45,542 nt of DNA from NCBI GenBank assembly GCA_036011305.1, contig DASCNA010000056.1, positions 1 to 45,542 of the forward strand, read 5' to 3'. This document shows, piece after piece, positions 25,496-34,326 of the stretch (position 1 is the first letter of the stretch; each line of letters begins with the position of its first letter). The notes under the pieces are model-generated. The model searched no databases and had not been told where the DNA came from. It saw only the letters and a list, made by a program, of their open reading frames with translations. Origin of the DNA: DASCNA01 sp036011305. Lineage in GTDB: Bacteria; Verrucomicrobiota; Lentisphaeria; Victivallales; GWF2-38-69. The position numbers and the translations under genes were made by a program.

Positions 25496-27754
25496 ATGAA
25501 TAAAAATAAAAGATATAAAATTCCTGAACTGTTAGCTCCTGCTGGAAGCCTAGCTGCAGGCCTTACTGCTTTCGATTCAGGTGCTGACGCAGTTTATGCC
25601 GGACTTGCTAAATTCAATGCAAGAGAACGAACTGAAAATTTCACACTTGAAGAGATGTCTAAACTAATTGCCTATGCACATGACAACAATAAAAAAGTAT
25701 ATTTAACTTTCAATACTCTGATAAAAGAATCAGAACTCCCTGAAGCTGCTGAAAATATATATCAGATAGCAAAACTAAAACCTGATGCAGTCATAGTTCA
25801 TGATTTAGGTGTATTACGTCTGATAAGAGAGTATTTTCCATCACTTACGATACATGCTTCTACACAAATGGGAATACATAACAGTGCCGGAGTCAATTTT
25901 GCATCTAAACTGGGTGTAAAACGTGTAATACTTGAAAGACAGGTCACGTTAACTGAACTTAAAAAAATAAATGAAAACAGCAGAATTGAAACCGAAGTTT
26001 TTATACATGGAGCACTATGCTGTTCCATGTCAGGGAACTGCCTATTCTCTTCCTGGCAGGGAGGATGGAGTGGTAACAGAGGCAAATGTAAACAACCATG
26101 CCGTAGAAGATACTACAGTGATGCAGGAAATGGATTTTTCTTTTCTACAAAAGATCTCTATTCTCTTGATATAATACCTGAGTTAAAAAAAATAGGAGTT
26201 TCATCTTTAAAAATTGAAGGAAGACTCAGAAAACCTGATTACGTTAAAAGCGTTGTAACTGCATACAGGAACATGCTTGACACAGAAAATGATATTGATC
26301 AAAAAACTCTTAAAAAATCCAAAGATATTTTAAGTAGATCACTGGGAAGAAAATGGTCTGGTGGTTTCAAAGATAAAGATTCAATGCGGGATGTAATTCA
26401 ATACAATATGCTAGGTGTATCAGGGCAGCCATGTGGAAAAGTTCTAAGTTTAAAAACCAATGGCTTTAATGCATTTCTAAGTAATACAATGCATGTAGGA
26501 GACAGAGTTAGGGTGCAACCTAGATCTGGAGAAGAAGGTCCGACATTCACCATTACAAAATTTTCACAGGATAAAAAATCTGTACTAAAAGTACATAAAG
26601 GCAATGAATGTTTCATCTATTGTGATAAAGAAATCCCTCCACATGGCAGTACTATTTATAAAATAGGTGAAAGTGGCGGAGATCAAATTTCTAGAATAGC
26701 TAATCTGCCATTGCAGGCTAATTCAGTGGACCTTGATATATCTGTGTCAAAAAAAGGATTCTATATTAAAGTTAAAAATCTTGGTGGCTTCAAACCATGG
26801 ATTAAGGAAATGGAAATAAGTGATGCTATAAAGAAAGAGCTTTCTAAAGATACTATTGCAGACGAATTTTCATCGACGAGAGCAGTACTTTTAAAAACAG
26901 GATCTATTGATGTTAATATTATAGGCAAACTATTCCTACCTGCAAGTGTATTAAAACAGACTAGACGTGAATTTTGGGAATGGTTTGAATCTGAAGTAAA
27001 TTTTGACACATTTGATAAAGAAGTTACCGAAGGTTTAGAAAAATTTAGAATTGATTATACTTCATATCAAAATAAACATGATAAAAAAACTAAAAATACT
27101 GTATCAACATTAATATCTGAAGATAAAGATAACCCTTTAAACGATTCACTAACAATACATTCTATAGAAGAATTTAATGCAAGAACAAAAGAAATTATAC
27201 TTCCTAATTACAGCTTTGAATATGAATTAAATAATCTATCTAGAAAAATCAGAGCTGCAGTTGGCAAAGGAATTAAAAACTTCAGGGTTACTTCACTGTA
27301 TGGTTTTGAATTATTAAAAAGCTATAAAGGAATTAACATAACTACTTCATACCCCTTCCCTGTAGTAAATTCCCTTGCAGCAAAAGAAGTAAAAACTATT
27401 GCTATAAAAAGTAAATTTAAACTTAATTCAGTACAGGCATGGGTAGAACTGGAAAAAGAAGAAATTATCAATTTTCTAAATAAGACAAACGAACCTGTAG
27501 AAATATATCAGTTTGGCCGCCCTTTTCTCTTAATTACAAGGGCCTTTATCAATACAAAGGGTAAAATTACTGATTCAAAAGGAAATGATTTTTACTTGAT
27601 TAAAGACATGGATCATGGATTGGTATATTTATATCCAGGTAAAGTTTTTAAAGCACCTGAGTTTGAAAATGCATCAAAATTTTATGATCTTCAAAATGCT
27701 TCTCTTGAAGAAACAGATACAGCTAAATTTAATATAGAGTATTCGATGCTGTAA
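25496..27754 (+). CDS. U32-family peptidase-like protein (RlhA/YhbU group)
   Basis: A 752-residue protein whose first 300 residues are the U32 TIM-barrel: L-L-A-P-A-G-S-L near residue 10, G-A-D-A-V-Y-A-G-L near 30, the U32 signature E-V-F-I-H-G-A-L-C near 165 and the cysteine-rich S-M-S-G-N-C-L-F-S and G-K-C-K-Q-P-C-R that follow. The C-terminal 400 residues match the long form of the family. U32 proteins of this type are linked to tRNA or rRNA hydroxylation (E. coli RlhA modifies 23S rRNA C2501) with iron-sulfur ligation by those cysteines. Peptidase activity is doubtful. The exact RNA target cannot be read here. It is a single gene, convergent with the second regulator. Confidence 0.85.
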   Translation: MNKNKRYKIPELLAPAGSLAAGLTAFDSGADAVYAGLAKFNARERTENFTLEEMSKLIAYAHDNNKKVYLTFNTLIKESELPEAAENIYQIAKLKPDAVIVHDLGVLRLIREYFPSLTIHASTQMGIHNSAGVNFASKLGVKRVILERQVTLTELKKINENSRIETEVFIHGALCCSMSGNCLFSSWQGGWSGNRGKCKQPCRRRYYSDAGNGFFFSTKDLYSLDIIPELKKIGVSSLKIEGRLRKPDYVKSVVTAYRNMLDTENDIDQKTLKKSKDILSRSLGRKWSGGFKDKDSMRDVIQYNMLGVSGQPCGKVLSLKTNGFNAFLSNTMHVGDRVRVQPRSGEEGPTFTITKFSQDKKSVLKVHKGNECFIYCDKEIPPHGSTIYKIGESGGDQISRIANLPLQANSVDLDISVSKKGFYIKVKNLGGFKPWIKEMEISDAIKKELSKDTIADEFSSTRAVLLKTGSIDVNIIGKLFLPASVLKQTRREFWEWFESEVNFDTFDKEVTEGLEKFRIDYTSYQNKHDKKTKNTVSTLISEDKDNPLNDSLTIHSIEEFNARTKEIILPNYSFEYELNNLSRKIRAAVGKGIKNFRVTSLYGFELLKSYKGINITTSYPFPVVNSLAAKEVKTIAIKSKFKLNSVQAWVELEKEEIINFLNKTNEPVEIYQFGRPFLLITRAFINTKGKITDSKGNDFYLIKDMDHGLVYLYPGKVFKAPEFENASKFYDLQNASLEETDTAKFNIEYSML

Positions 27755-27757
27755 AAA

Positions 27758-27783
27758 ATCACTCTCTGAAATAAGGGAGTGAT
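27758..27783. terminator. Hairpin between convergent U32 and regulator genes
   Basis: ATCACTCTC (27758-27766) pairs with GGGAGTGAT (27775-27783) with one mismatch. It covers the 3' ends of both convergent genes and could end either transcript. Confidence 0.45.
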
Positions 27784-28847
27784 GATTTACCTTCTTTTTC
27801 TTTTGTAATATCGGCAATTATACCTAGAAATTTATCAGTTTTACTGTCGTAATAAATTCTTTCTCTTATCCATTTTATTTTATCATCGGCAGTAATAATT
27901 CTATAAATATATGGTTTCTTATATGATTCTTCATCTTTGACAAGAGGATTAAACGGAATGAGTATTCCCAAATCTTCGGGATAGACAATATCTCTCCATT
28001 TATTAGGGTTATCTTTAATGGTGTTATATGGATATCCTATTATTTTTTCTATTCTGCGTGAAAGAAGTTCATAGTGAATATACGGCTTTGTTTTTATTGT
28101 CCATATAGTTCCTTCCAAATGATCAATTACAAAATCAAATGCACTGTACTTACTTATAATTCTTTCATAAAATTCAATATCAATTAAACTGGCAATTATA
28201 TATACTTGCTTTGAAATATCGCTTATTCTTGTCCCAAAAAACAGATATGAATTATTAAATAGTTTTATTTTATAATTATCAATCGGTTGCACTGTATTCA
28301 AAATATTTCTTTCAAGAGAAGTTAATATTCCAGATTCTTCCTGCGAGAAAATGTCCCTATTTGTATGGTTAATAAATTTCATTTTGCTGCCGAATAATTT
28401 AGCAAAACTATTATTGCAGGCGATAAAAGTTAACTTTTCACTTTTAATATATGAGGGTATCCTACTTTCATGAATAATCTGCAAAAAATTTTCATTTTCA
28501 AGCTTCAATATTTTATTTTCACTTTTTAATGCTGTAAAAAAATTATCTAATTTATACAGCCCCTGTTGCATCTCAATTGGAACGTCTTCCTTATTAAACA
28601 ATTCATTCATTTCAACCTGTGAATAAATATCATTATATTTTTTAAATGATTTAAGATCAGAAATATATGAAACATCGACTGTTAAAAGTTCAGCAAGAAC
28701 TCTAACATCATTTTGTTTTGGCAAAAATTCTCCACGCTCCCATCTGTAATAAGTATTTTCTGCAATCCCTAAATCTTTAGCTAAATCCTTGACATTGAAG
28801 CCTCTTTTCTTGCGAATCCTTTTTACAAGATCTATATTTAATTTCAT
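27759..28847 (-). CDS. XRE-type regulator with two PAS domains
   Basis: The 362-residue product has an XRE helix-turn-helix (about 5-58, with L-A-K-D-L-G-I-A-E-N-T-Y-Y-R-W), a coiled-coil linker (to about 122) and two PAS domains (about 122-225 and 235-350), the last closing in the PAS-typical G-I-I-A-D-I-T-K-E. Like the regulator at 22485 it has no kinase or membrane part. The first PAS domain has a free cysteine (A-C-N-N-S-F) near its core. No Shine-Dalgarno is seen before the ATG, and one 11-bp motif ends only 6 nt upstream, so repression of its own transcript is likely (inference). It is divergent from paralog 3. Confidence 0.82.
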   Translation of the reverse strand: MKLNIDLVKRIRKKRGFNVKDLAKDLGIAENTYYRWERGEFLPKQNDVRVLAELLTVDVSYISDLKSFKKYNDIYSQVEMNELFNKEDVPIEMQQGLYKLDNFFTALKSENKILKLENENFLQIIHESRIPSYIKSEKLTFIACNNSFAKLFGSKMKFINHTNRDIFSQEESGILTSLERNILNTVQPIDNYKIKLFNNSYLFFGTRISDISKQVYIIASLIDIEFYERIISKYSAFDFVIDHLEGTIWTIKTKPYIHYELLSRRIEKIIGYPYNTIKDNPNKWRDIVYPEDLGILIPFNPLVKDEESYKKPYIYRIITADDKIKWIRERIYYDSKTDKFLGIIADITKEKEGKSSLPYFRE

Positions 28848-28853
28848 ATTTAA

Positions 28854-28894
28854 TACACTGTGTATAATTTTAATATCTTTTTATACACATTGTA
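28854..28894. promoter_or_regulatory. Candidate operator between second XRE-PAS regulator and paralog 3
   Basis: TACACTGTGTATAA (28854-28867) and TTATACACATTGTA (28881-28894) form an inverted repeat matching at 13 of 14 positions. Each arm holds an 11-bp near-palindrome of the same TACA-N-TGT type found at 24014-24049. The left arm lies directly before the regulator's start codon. Confidence 0.65.
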
Positions 28895-29014
28895 TATATC
28901 ATAGCAAATATTTCAATATATCTATTTTTGTTTTTGGTTATTTCCTTGTTATTTTAGAACAAATTTAAAATAAACAAGAAATAATTAACACAATAAGAAT
29001 AATAAGGGAGAAAT

Positions 29015-29494
29015 ATGAAAGCATTAATATTAACGTTCGTAACACTAGCATTATCAACTACATCATTGTTAGCAGCAACTGCAGCAAAACCTATTACAGC
29101 AGATATGCAATCAGCGCTTGAAGGTCAGATAGTATATGAAGTACCACTAAATGCACATGTCAAAAAAGGGCAATTGGTTGAACAGATAGATCCTTCTCAA
29201 TATAAAGATGCAATAAAAAGTGATGCTGCTGTAATAAACTATGATAAACTACTTTATAATGCAGATTCAAAACTGTATAAAACACACTCTGTTTCATTAG
29301 TAGCTTATTTAAAAGCAAAAGAAAATTATCAGGGTGCAATAGAACAATTCAAAGAGGATAACACGACTCTGAATCACTGCAGCATATATTCACCATTCGC
29401 TGGAACTGTTACAGAAATTACTACATATCCCGGCAGCGGCATTGGCGATGGACACTTGATTATGACAATAGTAAAAAATAAGGCTGTTGCCTGA
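29015..29494 (+). CDS. Exported lipoyl/hairpin mini-adaptor protein, paralog 3
   Basis: A 159-residue relative of paralogs 1 and 2, with a signal peptide (about 1-25), V-K-K-G-Q-L-V-E-Q-I-D-P, the helical hairpin with Y-N-A-D-S-K-L-Y-K-T, H-C-S-I-Y-S-P-F-A-G-T-V and Y-P-G-S-G-I-G-D-G. It shares more of its C-terminus with paralog 2 (M-T-I-V-K-N-K-A) than with paralog 1. GGGAG is 4 nt before the ATG. It is divergent from its own XRE-PAS regulator and ends in a strong terminator. As with the others, the missing beta-barrel and lack of any nearby pump leave the role open: it could borrow a distant transporter or bind something on its own in the periplasm. Confidence 0.75.
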   Translation: MKALILTFVTLALSTTSLLAATAAKPITADMQSALEGQIVYEVPLNAHVKKGQLVEQIDPSQYKDAIKSDAAVINYDKLLYNADSKLYKTHSVSLVAYLKAKENYQGAIEQFKEDNTTLNHCSIYSPFAGTVTEITTYPGSGIGDGHLIMTIVKNKAVA

Positions 29495-29523
29495 CAATAA
29501 ATAAAAAGAATCATCCAATTCTT

Positions 29524-29558
29524 AAAATCTCCATGACAAAATGTCTGGAGATTTTTTT
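29524..29558 (+). terminator. Terminator after mini-adaptor paralog 3
   Basis: AAAATCTCCA (29524-29533) pairs with TGGAGATTTT (29546-29555); GACA/TGTC extends the stem inward, and seven Ts end at 29558. This is a strong rho-independent terminator. Confidence 0.88.
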
Positions 29559-29605
29559 AATGTAATCAGAATAAATATTAAATTAATCAATACCCTCAGG
29601 TTTAG

Positions 29606-31438
29606 TTAGTTTTCCATAACAACAGTATTCAAAAATGTTATAAATAATCCTAAGCCCAATATATCTGAAACAGTCCATAAAACTGATTTAATATCGAAAG
29701 AGAAAAAAGGACAAAATACAATCATGCAGATTACCATTACCGGAAGCCAGAGAGAAAAAATCTTATTGAGATCTTTTTTAAAACCAACTCTTATACCTTT
29801 TATAGTTAAATAAAATATTCCCAGAATACTTCCGTATATTGCCACCCACATGTCAAAATAAGGATTAATAATATTAAAGTTTTCAAAAACATATGCTATA
29901 TCCATTTTACCGAAAGTAAACAATATACGTAATATAATAGACACACCTATTCCCAAAATGCATATCAATGAAAAAGTGGCTATCCACATTAAATCTCTGC
30001 GAGTGTATCTTCTAGAATCTTTCTCAAAAGCTACTAAATCTAATGTCGTATTCAAAACTTTCGTTTTAATACCAAAATATTTTTCTCTGTTAGCTAATAT
30101 TATTAAAAGAAAAATAATACCGATAAAATGTACTATCTGCCAACCAAATATGGACAAACCACTGTAATAAATATAGGGACCGTACAGTAAAATAAGAACG
30201 ATAGTCAGTAATAAAGATGCTACGTTAAATATACATATACATAAACTTTTTCGTCGTTTCCCCAGCCATAATCCTTTAATGATAAAATATAATAAAATAA
30301 AAAGACATATTAATAAAATCCATGATATATCGTAGACTGGAGATAATAGACTGTATGTATGAGAAGTTTTGTATATAAAATGATCCGAATAAATTTCCGC
30401 TATCGAATCAATCAGACTAAGGAACAGTAAGCATGCACAACTGACATAGACAGTTATTGATAACAACAAAGCTTCAATTTTCTTTAATCCAGACTGATCG
30501 TTTTGAAATACACCTATGCTTAATTTAGTTAAATCTTTTGGCGTTTCAATATAATCACGTGACAAGTATATTATTGATATCATTAAAATAATTCCAAAAA
30601 AATGAACTATCTGAGAATCCATAAGCGATACCGGGAAATACATATTCGGAAGATAATATATAAAATAAAAAATCAGTGCAGCTATTCTAATAATTATACT
30701 CAGATTTCTGTGGGACAGTTTTCTTCTGAATCCTAAATATAATCCTTTTATAAGAATGCACAAAATACCTGCCTGGGATAACATAAGTATCCAGCTTATA
30801 TCATAAGCTGGATTTTTAAATTTTTCAGCATAGGGTACAGCCGGAGCATTTATTACCGAGAAAAAATTATATGAAAAATCACTGAACAGGTATATTGTAA
30901 GCAGTATATAGCAATTGATGCAAATAGCCGCCAAAATAAGCAGAGTAAGTTTATTCCTGCGAGTAAATCGTGCATGTAAATTTTTATCAACTATATCCTC
31001 GTTTGTTATCTTAACATGATCTTCAACTAAAATATTAACCAGATATACAAACAGCAAAACAATACCAAATAACTCTAGAAAAATCCATATTTTTCTATCG
31101 AGGGGATGAATAAAAAAAGGATAAAACATTGAGATATATAGAATAAAAAAAGGAATACTAAGTGGATAAAAATAATATTTTATCCTTTTAGTATAAGTTT
31201 TATAAAATCCTTTTATAGCAAAAACGAAAAGAATAACAATGCAAAACCAATTAACTATCAACGCTTCATAGTGAATATCTTCAAATCTGAAAGAATGATA
31301 AACATGAGAAAAATGTTTAGTGTAATATACATCATAATAGTAACTAAAAATTAATATTAAATTACAGACAACTGCAATAAACGACAAAACTGTAATAATG
31401 ATTTTTTCTAATTTTGAGTGTATAGAATTTTTATTCAT
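29606..31438 (-). CDS. Polytopic membrane protein of four tandem repeats, function unknown
   Basis: The 610 residues are almost wholly membrane helices (about 16) built as four repeats of about 157 residues. Each repeat places an I-K-G motif, usually followed by a basic G-x-R/K-K stretch, at the end of its second helix: the lysines are K76, K231, K388 and K547, spaced 155, 157 and 159. Y-D-I-S-W-I-L occurs at 212 and 369, with weaker forms at 56 and 527. Q-I-V-H-F-x-G-I-I occurs at 276 and 434, with weaker forms in repeats 1 and 4. Short basic loops (T-R-R, F-K-K-D) face the cytoplasm by the positive-inside rule. I do not recognise a family. It is convergent with paralog 3 and divergent from selB. 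Confidence 0.65.
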   Translation of the reverse strand: MNKNSIHSKLEKIIITVLSFIAVVCNLILIFSYYYDVYYTKHFSHVYHSFRFEDIHYEALIVNWFCIVILFVFAIKGFYKTYTKRIKYYFYPLSIPFFILYISMFYPFFIHPLDRKIWIFLELFGIVLLFVYLVNILVEDHVKITNEDIVDKNLHARFTRRNKLTLLILAAICINCYILLTIYLFSDFSYNFFSVINAPAVPYAEKFKNPAYDISWILMLSQAGILCILIKGLYLGFRRKLSHRNLSIIIRIAALIFYFIYYLPNMYFPVSLMDSQIVHFFGIILMISIIYLSRDYIETPKDLTKLSIGVFQNDQSGLKKIEALLLSITVYVSCACLLFLSLIDSIAEIYSDHFIYKTSHTYSLLSPVYDISWILLICLFILLYFIIKGLWLGKRRKSLCICIFNVASLLLTIVLILLYGPYIYYSGLSIFGWQIVHFIGIIFLLIILANREKYFGIKTKVLNTTLDLVAFEKDSRRYTRRDLMWIATFSLICILGIGVSIILRILFTFGKMDIAYVFENFNIINPYFDMWVAIYGSILGIFYLTIKGIRVGFKKDLNKIFSLWLPVMVICMIVFCPFFSFDIKSVLWTVSDILGLGLFITFLNTVVMEN

Positions 31439-31609
31439 TGTAATTTAATTTTAACATTTACATAAAAATATAGCAACATCATGGAAATATTTGACTACTT
31501 ATAATTTATATAATTTGATTTTAAATTGTTAATTATTTATGGTAAGTAATTAACAAAAAAATATGTTGAATTATAACTCTAACTTAGGCTGATTTAAGGT
31601 ATATATTAA

Positions 31610-33571
31610 ATGTCAAAACAATTTATAATAGGTACTGCAGGCCATGTAGATCACGGCAAAACTGCTCTTATCAAGGCTTTAACAGACATAGACTGCGATA
31701 CACATAAGCAGGAAAAAAAACGTGGAATAACAATAAACCTCGGTTTTGCTCATATTAAACATCCTGACGGATATAATATCGGAATAGTTGATGTTCCAGG
31801 CCATAAAGATTTTATAGACACTATGGTTTCCGGAGCTGCAGGCATTGACTTTGTTCTTATGATAATCGCAGCAGACAGCGGAATTATGCCCCAGACAATT
31901 GAGCATCTAAAAATCTTAGAATTACTTGGGGTTACAAAAGGAATAGTAGTATTAACAAAAATAGATATAGTTGATCCTCTGCTTCTCGAAATAGCTGAAG
32001 AAGAAGTAAAGGAATATATTGATAGAACCTTTCTAAAAAACTCTCCTATGATAAAAGTATCTTCTTTAACCGGTGAAGGAATAGAAGAATTGAGAACGGC
32101 AATTTTCAACTTCCCTGACAGTACTCAAAAAACTGACAGCAATGATTTCTTAAGCTTAGCCAACAGCTGCCATTCTCCTTCTAGAATGTATATTGACAGG
32201 TCTTTTTCACTGCCTGGCAAAGGTACAATAATAACCGGTTCCATATTGAATGGAAAAATATCAAATAACGACTTTTTATATTTATTGCCTGTCAGTAGTA
32301 AAGAAGAAATTAGAGTTAAAGAGATACAATCATATGGAACTAATGTAAAGACAGCTGATTACGGTTCAAGAGCCGCATTAAATATCAAAACGAACAGTAA
32401 AATAGATATACACAAAGGTAGGATGATTTCTGATACGAAATTGATGGATACAGCAACAATTGATGCCACAATTACTTTTTTCAATGATTTGAGTACTAAT
32501 AAGAAAACTACAGCAAATTGGATACATGCATTTTTTCTAACAGGCAGCCATGAAACTCTATCAAAAATACATATTTTATTTGAATTGGAAGCAAATACCT
32601 ATTTATGTCAAATACATCTTAAATCTTCATGCGTAGTAAGATTTGGCGATAGATTTATTTTGAGAAACACTTCAGGAAACAAAACACTGGGCGGAGGTAT
32701 AGTTTTAGATAATAATCCATTAAAACACAGAAAAAGGACAGAAAAATTAAAAGCATCTATGTTAAGTATTGCTAGTACAGGCTTGAAAGCTTTACTTATA
32801 ACCGAAGTTAAAAAAAATCTAGGTTTAATAGGGATCGAAGAGCTGGCAAATAATATAAACCTCTCACCTCATGAAATAAAAAATTATATTGACTCCGTAG
32901 CTCTGCCGGGAATAAAAGTAGTGAATATTTATGATAATAATATTATTCTCTCTGAAAATAAATTTTACAATTCAAAATTCAAAGACATAATTACTGTAAT
33001 AAAAAAATATCATAGGCTAAATCCATTAAAAGAAAACGGAATCACGTATGAAGAATTACTAAATACCCTGGAACTTAATAAATATTGTGCCGGGAAAAAT
33101 TATTTAACATATCTTCTTGACCAACATAAGGCCGATAATAAGATAAAGTACATTGAAGGAAGCTGGGCCTTAATTGACCATAAAGTAGCACTAAATGAAA
33201 ATCTAAAATCAAATATAAACTTCATAGAAAATCTTTTCAAAACTTCAGATATGACTGCTCCTATAATGTATCAAATTGAAGATAAATGTGACGATAAAAA
33301 AATATCATCAATTGAACAAAAACAAATTTTAGCACATTTGGCCAGTTCTAAAAAATTATATAGAATTGAAGACACATATATTCATGCTGAAATAGTCGAT
33401 AAGTGCAGAGTCATTTTAATTAATTATTTAAAAAAGCATAACGAAGGAATAACAGTTGCCGGATTCAGGGATATAATAGATGGAAATCGTAAAATATGCC
33501 TTCTCCTGCTAGCCATTTTTGATAGAGAAAAAACAACATTGAGAAAAGATGATTTTAGAATATTATACTGA
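31610..33571 (+). CDS. selB: Selenocysteine-specific elongation factor SelB
   Basis: A 653-residue GTPase (SelB is usually 610-650) that carries Sec-tRNA to UGA codons marked by a SECIS hairpin. G1 is G-H-V-D-H-G-K-T at residues 11-18, the switch region is K-R-G-I-T-I-N-L-G-F-A, G3 is D-V-P-G-H and G4 is T-K-I-D. EF-Tu-like domains 2 and 3 follow (about 185-385), then a C-terminal set of winged helices for SECIS binding. I-N-L-G-F-A rather than the EF-Tu I-x-x-x-x-V-E pattern separates it from EF-Tu. No selA, selD, tRNA-Sec or selenoprotein was found in the window. Its start follows a weak AAGG. Confidence 0.93.
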   Translation: MSKQFIIGTAGHVDHGKTALIKALTDIDCDTHKQEKKRGITINLGFAHIKHPDGYNIGIVDVPGHKDFIDTMVSGAAGIDFVLMIIAADSGIMPQTIEHLKILELLGVTKGIVVLTKIDIVDPLLLEIAEEEVKEYIDRTFLKNSPMIKVSSLTGEGIEELRTAIFNFPDSTQKTDSNDFLSLANSCHSPSRMYIDRSFSLPGKGTIITGSILNGKISNNDFLYLLPVSSKEEIRVKEIQSYGTNVKTADYGSRAALNIKTNSKIDIHKGRMISDTKLMDTATIDATITFFNDLSTNKKTTANWIHAFFLTGSHETLSKIHILFELEANTYLCQIHLKSSCVVRFGDRFILRNTSGNKTLGGGIVLDNNPLKHRKRTEKLKASMLSIASTGLKALLITEVKKNLGLIGIEELANNINLSPHEIKNYIDSVALPGIKVVNIYDNNIILSENKFYNSKFKDIITVIKKYHRLNPLKENGITYEELLNTLELNKYCAGKNYLTYLLDQHKADNKIKYIEGSWALIDHKVALNENLKSNINFIENLFKTSDMTAPIMYQIEDKCDDKKISSIEQKQILAHLASSKKLYRIEDTYIHAEIVDKCRVILINYLKKHNEGITVAGFRDIIDGNRKICLLLLAIFDREKTTLRKDDFRILY

Positions 33572-33848
33572 TTTGTATTTCATTTAAGAGCAGTAACAAC
33601 TTTTTCCTTGTGGTCGAATCTTTCTTACTCTTAAGTTCTCAGCTCTTTCCCTTTTATTCACGGATATTATGAATAAATTTACATCACTTTAGTGTCATAT
33701 TCATACAACTACTCATTGAAATCTGAAAAGGATAAACTAATATTTAACATTATCTAAGCTAGAAGTAAACATAATACCTTTCGTGCTGCTTCTAATTGTA
33801 CATGCATGATGAAATACAGATAAAAATCTAAACAGGAAGATTAGTTTT

Positions 33849-34298
33849 ATGGATAGACCTGACTGGGATACTTATTTTATGAATATAGCTCTTGTTGCTG
33901 CATCTAGGAGTAATTGCTGCAGACGACATGTGGGAGCTGTCATCGTTAGAGATTTTAGGATTATTTCAACTGGATATAATGGAACTCCACGGGGAATAAA
34001 AAACTGTTCAGACGGAGGTTGTCCCCGCTGTAATTCAGATGCTCCATCAGGATCAAACCTCAGCGAATGTATCTGCTGCCATGCAGAGGAAAACTCAATT
34101 GTACAGGCAGCATATCATGGTGTATCTGTAAAAGACGGAACTATTTATACAACATACAGTCCATGTTTATATTGTACTAAAATGATTATTAATTCCGGAA
34201 TACAGGAAGTTGTTTATTCAGAGCTGTATAAATTTGATAATTTAGTTAAACAACTGCTTAGCGATGCTAAAATAATACTAAGAGAATTAAAAAAATAA
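33849..34298 (+). CDS. dCMP deaminase-family protein
   Basis: A 149-residue cytidine/deoxycytidylate deaminase, of the dCMP deaminase/ComEB type, that converts dCMP to dUMP in the pyrimidine route to dTMP. The zinc site is C-H-A-E-E-N near residue 79 (His ligand and catalytic Glu) with S-P-C-L-Y-C near 102 (two Cys ligands). The loop rich in cysteine (G-G-C-P-R-C) between the N-terminal strand and the zinc site is a known feature of this subfamily. V-G-A-V-I-V near residue 27 and G-Y-N-G-T-P-R-G near 43 also fit. AGGAAG lies 7 nt before the ATG. A lone gene, convergent with the PilT-like gene. Confidence 0.88.
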   Translation: MDRPDWDTYFMNIALVAASRSNCCRRHVGAVIVRDFRIISTGYNGTPRGIKNCSDGGCPRCNSDAPSGSNLSECICCHAEENSIVQAAYHGVSVKDGTIYTTYSPCLYCTKMIINSGIQEVVYSELYKFDNLVKQLLSDAKIILRELKK

Positions 34299-34326
34299 AA
34301 TATCAGCAACTAAATATATGAGCAGA

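Noticed and set aside
31750..32109. 119-codon minus-strand frame inside selB
   Set aside because: It is antisense to the conserved GTPase domain and shows no independent features.
33572..33848. Possible tRNA around GGTCGAATC
   Set aside because: The surrounding bases do not form acceptor, D or anticodon arms, and no CCA end is present.
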